Part shown: positions 58,516 through 64,000 of the stretch, one piece after another
Position numbering within the stretch: the first letter of the stretch is position 1
Layout: each line of letters begins with the position of its first letter
Source of the DNA: Allomesorhizobium sp043769475
GTDB taxonomy: Bacteria > Pseudomonadota > Alphaproteobacteria > Rhizobiales > Rhizobiaceae
Reading direction: 5' to 3'
Assembly: GCF_043769475.1 (NCBI RefSeq)
Contig: NZ_CP171729.1
Coordinates: 4,898,001-4,962,000 of the forward strand
Length of the DNA stretch: 64,000 bases
Program-made: the position numbers and the translations under genes
The notes under the pieces: generated by a model
Seen by the model: the letters and a program-made list of their open reading frames with translations, nothing else
Databases searched by the model: none
Told to the model about the DNA's origin: nothing

Positions 58516-60105
58516 TTACGCCGCCTCGCGCACCTGATAGTCCTTCACCGCAGTGAAGCGGATCGCCTTCCAACGCTCCGCTTCATAGTTCAGCGAAAAC
58601 GCGTGCTGGGCCAGAAAGACAGGGTCGTTGTCGAGGTCGCGAGCGATGTCGCCGCGGTGCGCTTCGATGAAGCGGGTGAGTTCTGTCGCGCTGTCGGCAT
58701 CGATCCAGCGGCAGATCGAAAAGCGCGACATCTCGAAATCGACCGGCAGCGTGTACTCGATGTTGAGCCGCTCCTTGAGCACGTCGAGTTGAAGCGCGCC
58801 GACCACGCCGACGATCGCCGGCGAGCCGTCTTCCGGCGAAAACAGCTGGACCACGCCCTCCTCGGCCATCTGGTGCAACGCCTCCTTCAGCTTCTTGGCC
58901 TTCATGGCGTCGCCGAGGCGCACGCGGCGCAGTATTTCCGGCGCAAAGTTCGGCACGCCGCGGAAAAGGATATCCTCGCCCTCAGTCAAGGTGTCGCCGA
59001 TGCGCAGCGTTCCGTGGTTGGGAATGCCGACCACGTCGCCGGCATAGGCCTCGTCGGCGGTGACGCGTGTGCGGGCGAAGAAGAATTGCGGCGCCGAAAG
59101 GCTCATCGGTTTGCCGGTGCGCACCAGCTTCGCCTTCATGCCGCGCTCAAGCTTGCCCGAACAGACACGCACGAAAGCGATGCGGTCGCGATGGTTGGGA
59201 TCCATATTGGCCTGGATCTTGAAAACGAAGGCCGACATGTCCTTTTCGGTCGCCTCGACCTTGCGGGTGTCGGCCTCCTGCGCGCGCGGCGCCGGACCGT
59301 AATCCGCCAAAGCCTCGATCAGGTCGCGCACGCCGAAATTGCGCAGGGCCGAGCCGAAATAGACAGGCGTCAGATGGCCTTCGCGGAAAGCGTCGTTGTC
59401 GAACGGCCGGCAGGCATCGCGGGCAAGCTCGAGCTCCTCGATGAAGGCTTCTCGTTCGTTGTCGGGCAGCAGGCCTGCGGCGCGATTGGAATCCGGGCCG
59501 TGGACGGGAGTGCGCTCTTTCTCGGCATCGCCGCGGCGCACTGCGTTCTGCGCCAGATGGTAGGTGCCCGAAAACGTCTTGCCTTGGCCGATCGGCCAGG
59601 TGATTGGGGCGGTGTCAAGCGCCAGCTTCTGTTCGATCTCGTCGAGGATTTCGAACGTATCCCGGCTTTCCCGGTCCATCTTGTTGACGAAAGTGACGAT
59701 CGGGATGTCGCGCAGCCGGCAGACCTCGAACAGCTTCAGTGTGCGCGGCTCGATGCCCTTGGCGGCGTCGATGACCATGACGGCGCTGTCGACCGCCGAA
59801 AGCGTGCGATAGGTGTCATCGGCGAAGTCCTCGTGGCCAGGCGTATCGAGCAGGTTGAAGACGGTGTCTTCATACTCGAAGGTCATCACCGAAGTGACCA
59901 CGGAGATGCCGCGCTCGCGCTCGATCTTCATCCAGTCGGAACGCGTCTGGATGCGGTCCTTCTTGGCTTTCACCTCGCCGGCGAGCTGGATAGCGCCGCC
60001 GAACAGCAGCAGCTTTTCGGTCAGCGTCGTCTTGCCGGCGTCCGGGTGCGCGATAATCGCGAATGTGCGGCGGCGCGCGACCGCCTGGTTGATATCTTCA
60101 GCCAA
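58516..60105 (-). CDS. prfC: Peptide chain release factor 3
   Basis: A translational GTPase that removes RF1/RF2 after peptide release. 529 residues, full length. The G motifs are visible: AHPDAGKTTLTEK (P-loop), DTPGHEDF (G3) and FVNKMDRESRD (G4), with the effector region containing ERERGISVVTSVMTFEY. The start is TTG at 60105 with AGGA upstream; no better ATG is seen. It stands alone and converges on clpP with 4 bases between stops. Confidence 0.95.
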   Translation of the reverse strand: MAEDINQAVARRRTFAIIAHPDAGKTTLTEKLLLFGGAIQLAGEVKAKKDRIQTRSDWMKIERERGISVVTSVMTFEYEDTVFNLLDTPGHEDFADDTYRTLSAVDSAVMVIDAAKGIEPRTLKLFEVCRLRDIPIVTFVNKMDRESRDTFEILDEIEQKLALDTAPITWPIGQGKTFSGTYHLAQNAVRRGDAEKERTPVHGPDSNRAAGLLPDNEREAFIEELELARDACRPFDNDAFREGHLTPVYFGSALRNFGVRDLIEALADYGPAPRAQEADTRKVEATEKDMSAFVFKIQANMDPNHRDRIAFVRVCSGKLERGMKAKLVRTGKPMSLSAPQFFFARTRVTADEAYAGDVVGIPNHGTLRIGDTLTEGEDILFRGVPNFAPEILRRVRLGDAMKAKKLKEALHQMAEEGVVQLFSPEDGSPAIVGVVGALQLDVLKERLNIEYTLPVDFEMSRFSICRWIDADSATELTRFIEAHRGDIARDLDNDPVFLAQHAFSLNYEAERWKAIRFTAVKDYQVREAA

Positions 60106-60168
60106 TTGTGTGGAATCCTGTCTTTCGCGGCCTTATAGCCGCGCCGTCCGCCGCTGTCGACTACGCCG

Positions 60169-61278
60169 TCAGGCGGGAATGACGAGGTCGAAGCCGCTTT
60201 CCGCCACCGCCTCGCCATTGACCATCAGCTCGACGCGGTGGAAGCCGGCATTGTGCTTGCGCGTAGTTAAATCCTTGACAGTCTGGCTGATCGCGAGCTC
60301 GCACTCGCCGTTCGGCAGAAGCTCCGTCTCCTTCAGCTTGAAAACCTTTCGCGAGATGCCGTTCTTCTTGGGATAGTGGATCGCATAGTCTATGACGAGC
60401 CGCTGCGCCGTTTCAGAGGTCGAAGTCAGCTTCGCTCGGGTCGTGATCCGCTCGCCGATTTTTATACTTGCCGGCTCAACGGCAAAGGCCTCGACCCTGA
60501 TCTGGGCCTTACCCGTCGAACCAATCAACGCAAGCGCTCGGCTATCGCCCTTCTTGATCAGGGTCCTTAGCGCATGGCGCACGATCCAGGCGGTGTCCTT
60601 GTCTCCGAGATCCCAGCCGGACACGCGCTCGACCAGGAGATCCGGATGGTCCTTGCCGACATCGTTCAGGTGGTTGGCAACGGACTTGCGCACATAGAGG
60701 CTCGCATCGGTTTTCAGCCGTTCGAGGATGGGGCCGGTGGGAGAAGGGTCAGCGACAAGATTCTTCAGCTGGAACGACCAGGGAAGGCGAGGCCGCGAAC
60801 CTTCGCTGGCGAGCCGGCGGACATGCTCGTTCTCGTCCTCTGCCCAATCGCGCATTGCCGCGATCGTGCGGTCGAAATCGGCGACGAGAAAATGCCGGAT
60901 CGCGAATTCCGACGAGCCGAAGCACGTGAACAATTTCAACGCCTCAAGCGACAGATCGAAATGTTTCTGTCCGTAGAGCGCAACGAACTCAGAGAGGGTG
61001 ATCGCTGCAAAACTGTGGCCGACGCGCGGCGCGAGTTCTTTCAGGATCGGCAGCGCTTCCGGAAAATCATGCGGCAGCGTCTCGTGCAGGCTGACAGCCG
61101 TCTGGCGCATCCGCTGCATGATACCCAGATCGTCGAGCCCGGCCGTGGCCAGCTTCAGGAAGCGCTTGCCGTCGAAGCGCGGCCAGACCGCCGAGGTTTC
61201 CTTCGCGATGTGGCGGAGCCGCTCGCGGTTGAAAACTTCCTTCAGCGCCGGAGCGGCCTCTGTCGAATCTGCCATCAT
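60169..61278 (-). CDS. DNA alkylation repair protein (AlkD-like HEAT repeats)
   Basis: About 369 residues of helical repeats as in AlkC/AlkD-type glycosylases, which remove alkylated bases; the KPS pattern KSVANHLNDVGKDHPDLLVE and FGSSEFAIRHFL fit the family. The C-terminal about 95 residues form a beta-rich extra domain (AFAVEPASIKIGERITTRAK). ATGs at 61278 and 61275 are both possible; the longer TTG reading from 61323 is less likely. Confidence 0.8.
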   Translation of the reverse strand: MMADSTEAAPALKEVFNRERLRHIAKETSAVWPRFDGKRFLKLATAGLDDLGIMQRMRQTAVSLHETLPHDFPEALPILKELAPRVGHSFAAITLSEFVALYGQKHFDLSLEALKLFTCFGSSEFAIRHFLVADFDRTIAAMRDWAEDENEHVRRLASEGSRPRLPWSFQLKNLVADPSPTGPILERLKTDASLYVRKSVANHLNDVGKDHPDLLVERVSGWDLGDKDTAWIVRHALRTLIKKGDSRALALIGSTGKAQIRVEAFAVEPASIKIGERITTRAKLTSTSETAQRLVIDYAIHYPKKNGISRKVFKLKETELLPNGECELAISQTVKDLTTRKHNAGFHRVELMVNGEAVAESGFDLVIPA

Positions 61279-61357
61279 CGTCCCATTCTTCGTCAGGCGG
61301 AAGCTACACGCTCCTGCTGACAAAGCCTGTCAGGAGAATTGGGCAAACAGGAAATTT

Positions 61358-61612
61358 TCAGGCTTGCGCCGCCACCTTTTCCGCTGAGCCGGTCTGGCCG
61401 GGTTTGCGGTTGTACGTCCGCTCGTAAAGCTCGCGGATGATTCGACTTGCCGTAGTTTCGAACAGGAACGGCAAGAATGCATGAACGAGCGCTGCCCCGC
61501 CCGCCATGAACAGGCGCGACGCGAACCAGGCGGCAAAGGCCATATGGCCGAAATAGGTCTCTCCGACTGTCTCGGGATGATCGGTGAAGAGCTTTGCGAA
61601 ACGCGTGGCCAT
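61358..61612 (-). CDS. Small DUF6356-like protein
   Basis: 84 residues with HPETVGETYFGHMAFAAWFA near the N-terminus and a hydrophobic segment (LFMAGGAALVHAFLPFLF), so it is probably membrane-associated. It resembles small alphaproteobacterial proteins annotated as DUF6356. The ATG at 61612 has a strong AGGAGGG. It is divergent from the Lrp gene. Function unknown. Confidence 0.8.
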   Translation of the reverse strand: MATRFAKLFTDHPETVGETYFGHMAFAAWFASRLFMAGGAALVHAFLPFLFETTASRIIRELYERTYNRKPGQTGSAEKVAAQA

Positions 61613-61705
61613 GATGTCCCTCCTGATTCGGTCGATATGCAGTCTCGCAGCGAATTATGATTCAGTTGTCCCAATTTGTCCTTGAGAAATACAGAAAACT
61701 GGGAC

Positions 61706-62188
61706 ATGCATCCCATCATGGCTGCTGAATTGGACGAAATAGACCGAAGAATCCTCGCCGAGCTGCAGCGCGACGGCACACTGTCCGTCGACCAGCTATC
61801 GGAAAGGGTCAGCCTGTCCCGCAACGCCTGCTGGCGCAGGGTCAAGAATCTCGAGGAAAATCGCGTCATCACCGGCCGTGTTGCACTGGTCGACGCGGAC
61901 AAGCTCGGATTGGGGCTTTCGGTTTTCATCATCATCCGCACGAGCAATCACGACCCCGAATGGCTGGCCAAATTCCGCGCCGCTGTGACCTCCTTTCCCG
62001 AGATCACCGGCGTCTACCGCATGTCGGGCGATCTCGATTACGTTCTGCGCGCCCGCGTCGCCGACGTGAAGGCCTATGACCGGCTATACCAGCGCCTGAT
62101 CGCCAAGGCACCGCTGTCGGACGTTTCGGCTTCCTTCGTCATGGAGGAGATCAAGGAGACGACGGTGGTGCCGGTGGAAATCCGCTGA
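61706..62188 (+). CDS. Lrp/AsnC-family regulator
   Basis: 160 residues. HTH near residue 10-55 (LDEIDRRILAELQRDGTLSV, then SLSRNACWRRVKNLEE), then the RAM ligand domain (VFIIIRTSNHDPEWLAKF and GVYRMSGDLDYVLRARVADV). The ATG at 61706 is chosen; 61718 is an alternative and would give 156 residues. The region just upstream has TGTCCCA and TGGGACA half-sites (61667-61704), a possible own operator. Effector unknown. Confidence 0.87.
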   Translation: MHPIMAAELDEIDRRILAELQRDGTLSVDQLSERVSLSRNACWRRVKNLEENRVITGRVALVDADKLGLGLSVFIIIRTSNHDPEWLAKFRAAVTSFPEITGVYRMSGDLDYVLRARVADVKAYDRLYQRLIAKAPLSDVSASFVMEEIKETTVVPVEIR

Positions 62189-62242
62189 TCGCTTTGTCTT
62201 GGCAGTTGACGCGGCAGCATCCCGGCACGATAGAACCGCACC

Positions 62243-62716
62243 ATGAGCAAACCCCGAGAAAGCCGCCCCACCATCGGAATCGTCCGCCTGCCGCATGGCG
62301 GCGAGTTGCAACTGCCTGCCTATGAAAGCGCCGGTGCGGCAGGCATGGATTTGCGGGCCGCCGTTCCGGAGGACCGTCCGCTGCTCATCCTGCCCGGCAG
62401 GCGCGCCTTGGCGCCGACGGGGCTCATATTCGAGATTCCCGATGGTTTCGAAGGCCAGATTCGTCCGCGCTCCGGCCTCGCTCTCAAGCACGGCATCACC
62501 TGTCTCAACACGCCGGGCACGATCGACAGCGACTATCGCGGCGAGGTCATGGTGCTGCTCATCAATCTCGGTGACGAGGCTTTCGCCGTCACCCGCGGCA
62601 TGCGCATCGCCCAGGTCGTCTTCGCTCCGGTGACCCGGGTCGAGACAGAGGAACGCGGCCTGGCCGGCACGACGGAGCGCGGCAGCGGCGGCTTCGGCTC
62701 GACGGGGTCGGCCTGA
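62243..62716 (+). CDS. dut: Deoxyuridine triphosphate nucleotidohydrolase
   Basis: Hydrolyses dUTP to dUMP, keeping uracil out of DNA. 157 residues, trimeric dUTPase family. The five motifs are seen: AGMDLRAA (1), RPRSGLALKHG (2), CLNTPGTIDSDYRGEV (3), RGMRIAQVVFAPV (4) and RGSGGFGSTG (5). The ATG at 62243 starts MSKPRES. It is a single gene. Confidence 0.96.
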   Translation: MSKPRESRPTIGIVRLPHGGELQLPAYESAGAAGMDLRAAVPEDRPLLILPGRRALAPTGLIFEIPDGFEGQIRPRSGLALKHGITCLNTPGTIDSDYRGEVMVLLINLGDEAFAVTRGMRIAQVVFAPVTRVETEERGLAGTTERGSGGFGSTGSA

Positions 62717-62843
62717 CGGCGGCCCATCGCTGAAGCCTGTCGGGCGGATGTCAGGAGTGAACGGCTCCCGCCAATTCCGACTTTGATCCACGGCGGCTGC
62801 GGGATTACGGTCGGCGCTGACTCGGCTGATCGGAGATACGACA

Positions 62844-63650
62844 ATGGACAAAGGCGCGATATTCAGAAAGCTGCATGACAGCGCGTTCGTCATTCCCAAT
62901 CCCTGGGATATCGGCACCGCGAAATACCTGGCGTCGCTCGGCTTCAAGGCTTTGGCCACCACCAGCGCCGGCTACGCCTTTTCGCGCGGCCTGCCGGACG
63001 GCGGTGTCGGTTTCGAGGTGATGATCGACCATTGCCGGGAACTGGCGGCCGCAACCGATCTGCCTGTTTCGGCCGATCTGGAAAACGGCAAGGGCGACAG
63101 CCCTGAAAGCGCCGCCGAAACGATCTTCGCGGCTGAAGCGGCAGGGTTGGCCGGATGCTCGATCGAAGATTACTCCGGCGATCCCGGCAAGCCCATCTAT
63201 GAGTTTTCACATGCAGTGGAACGGGTCGCGGCGGCCGTCGAAGCGGTCCGGGCGCTGAAACGGGATTTCGTATTCACCGCACGAGCCGAGAATCTCCTCC
63301 GAAACCGCCCGGATCTCGACGACACGATCCGGCGTCTCCAGGCCTTCGAACAGGCCGGCGCGGACGTGCTCTACGCACCCGGCATCGACGATATCGACAC
63401 CGTCCGCACCATCTGCTCGGCGGTGGGCAAGCCCGTGAACGTGCTGGCTACCCCGAATTTCACGGTGAAAGCACTGGCCGAAGCCGGCGCGCGGCGCATA
63501 TCTCTCGGCTCGAAGCTCACGACGGCGGCCTTCGGCGCGCTGCAGGCGGCGGCGCGGGAAATGCTGGACAAGGGAGGCTTCGAATTTTCGAAGCAGGGCG
63601 TCGGGTTCGGCGACCTTCAGGCGCTGTTTTCGAAGCGCGATAAAAACTGA
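62844..63650 (+). CDS. Isocitrate lyase/PEP mutase family protein
   Basis: 268 residues, a small member of the superfamily with the early block PNPWDIGTAKYLASLGFKAL, metal aspartate in PVSADLENGKGD and IEDYSG, the FTARAENLL strand and APGIDDIDTVRTI. It may act as a carboxyphosphonoenolpyruvate mutase-like lyase or oxaloacetate decarboxylase. It lacks the KKCGH cysteine loop of true isocitrate lyases. The ATG at 62844 follows GATACGACA. It is a single gene. Confidence 0.85.
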   Translation: MDKGAIFRKLHDSAFVIPNPWDIGTAKYLASLGFKALATTSAGYAFSRGLPDGGVGFEVMIDHCRELAAATDLPVSADLENGKGDSPESAAETIFAAEAAGLAGCSIEDYSGDPGKPIYEFSHAVERVAAAVEAVRALKRDFVFTARAENLLRNRPDLDDTIRRLQAFEQAGADVLYAPGIDDIDTVRTICSAVGKPVNVLATPNFTVKALAEAGARRISLGSKLTTAAFGALQAAAREMLDKGGFEFSKQGVGFGDLQALFSKRDKN

Positions 63651-63834
63651 CCGGACTCGTGAACGAAATCGCTTCGTCGGCGTTTTCCATGACGCCAGGG
63701 CGAGGGCGGCGACATCAGGTTCAGCCGCCGAGTTGCGGATCATTCTCGCGGCTGGACGAGGCGGCGCAGGCGCCCGCAAAGGCTGCCGCGCCGCTTTCGC
63801 TTGACAATTCGCGCCTTCGCTTGATGCATGCGGC

Positions 63835-64000
63835 ATGGACAAACTGACCGTCGTCGACATGCACACCGGAGGCGAGCCGCTGAGGATCGTCATCGGTGGC
63901 TACCCGCCGATCCCGGCCGGCACGATCCTCGAAAAACGCGCCTGGGTGCGCGACAATCTCGATCACCTGCGAAGAATCCTGATCTTCGAGCCGCGCGGCC
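63835..64000 (+). CDS. Proline racemase family protein, start only
   Basis: The first about 55 residues of a gene cut by the window end. MDKLTVVDMHTGGEPLRIVI is the N-terminal mark of proline racemase, 4-hydroxyproline epimerase and trans-3-hydroxyproline dehydratase enzymes. TTGACA lies at 63801-63806, but no matching -10 is clear. The catalytic cysteines that would tell racemase from dehydratase lie beyond the window. The preceding 184 bases show no gene. Confidence 0.8.
   Translation, partial: MDKLTVVDMHTGGEPLRIVIGGYPPIPAGTILEKRAWVRDNLDHLRRILIFEPRG

Noticed and set aside
58603..60138. 511-codon open frame opposite prfC
   Set aside because: Antisense shadow; prfC carries all GTPase motifs.
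63801..63834. Sigma-70 promoter before the proline racemase family gene
   Set aside because: TTGACA is good, but no -10 box is found at a usual distance and the start codon is very near.

Overview
The window looks like chromosome of a Rhizobiales alphaproteobacterium, most like Mesorhizobium or another Phyllobacteriaceae. This is inferred from the high GC content, the alpha-glucoside operon (aglR-aglEFGAK), a Mur/SitABCD manganese system, a GntR-controlled amino-sugar cluster with a BadF-type kinase, and many rhizobial palindromic repeats in gene gaps. I saw no rRNA, tRNA, CRISPR or phage genes. One IS5-type insertion sequence is present.

Layout. 0.4-1.6 kb: a class III nucleotide cyclase. 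1.8-12.5 kb: a divergent amino-sugar cluster. Leftward are murQ, an ABC sugar importer and an oxidoreductase; rightward are a sugar kinase, a GntR regulator, a SIS isomerase/deaminase and nagA. Two almost identical 17-bp operators sit in the shared promoter region. 12.6-26.0 kb: three secreted proteins (one with Cys repeats, one with DUF11-like domains, one beta-propeller-like), a LysE exporter with an AraC regulator, then an operon of ECF sigma factor, anti-sigma factor and subtilisin-like protease. 26.0-34.0 kb: aglR and aglEFGAK, with aglA frameshifted. 34.0-38.6 kb: sitDCBA and mur. 38.7-40.5 kb: gnd and a GFA-family gene. 40.8-41.7 kb: the IS element. 41.7-50.4 kb: a LacI-regulated sugar importer with catabolic genes, whose ATPase gene is frameshifted. 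50.4-57.0 kb: a GntR/FCD-regulated pathway with an enolase-superfamily dehydratase, two TIM-barrel isomerases and two dehydrogenases. 57.1-64.0 kb: ArsR/AHSA1 pair, clpP, prfC, an AlkD-like gene, an Lrp regulator, dut, a PEP-mutase-like gene, and the start of a proline racemase family gene.

How the genes work together. Most of the window is carbohydrate scavenging, with three complete ABC importers, each next to its own regulator and enzymes, and for each I found paired operators. The most interesting part is 12.6-26.0 kb. The ECF sigma operon and the promoter regions of the secreted-protein genes carry the same promoter layout, GTGAACC with GAAC-N17-CGAC, at three places. This suggests one envelope or surface regulon made of sigma factor, anti-sigma factor, protease and three secreted proteins. 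Two of the secreted proteins share a module, and two carry cysteine-rich repeats.

Caution: three genes (aglA, the second importer ATPase, AHSA1) are each broken by one inserted or missing base, and murQ has no stop codon before the next gene. These may be real decay or base-call errors in the assembly.
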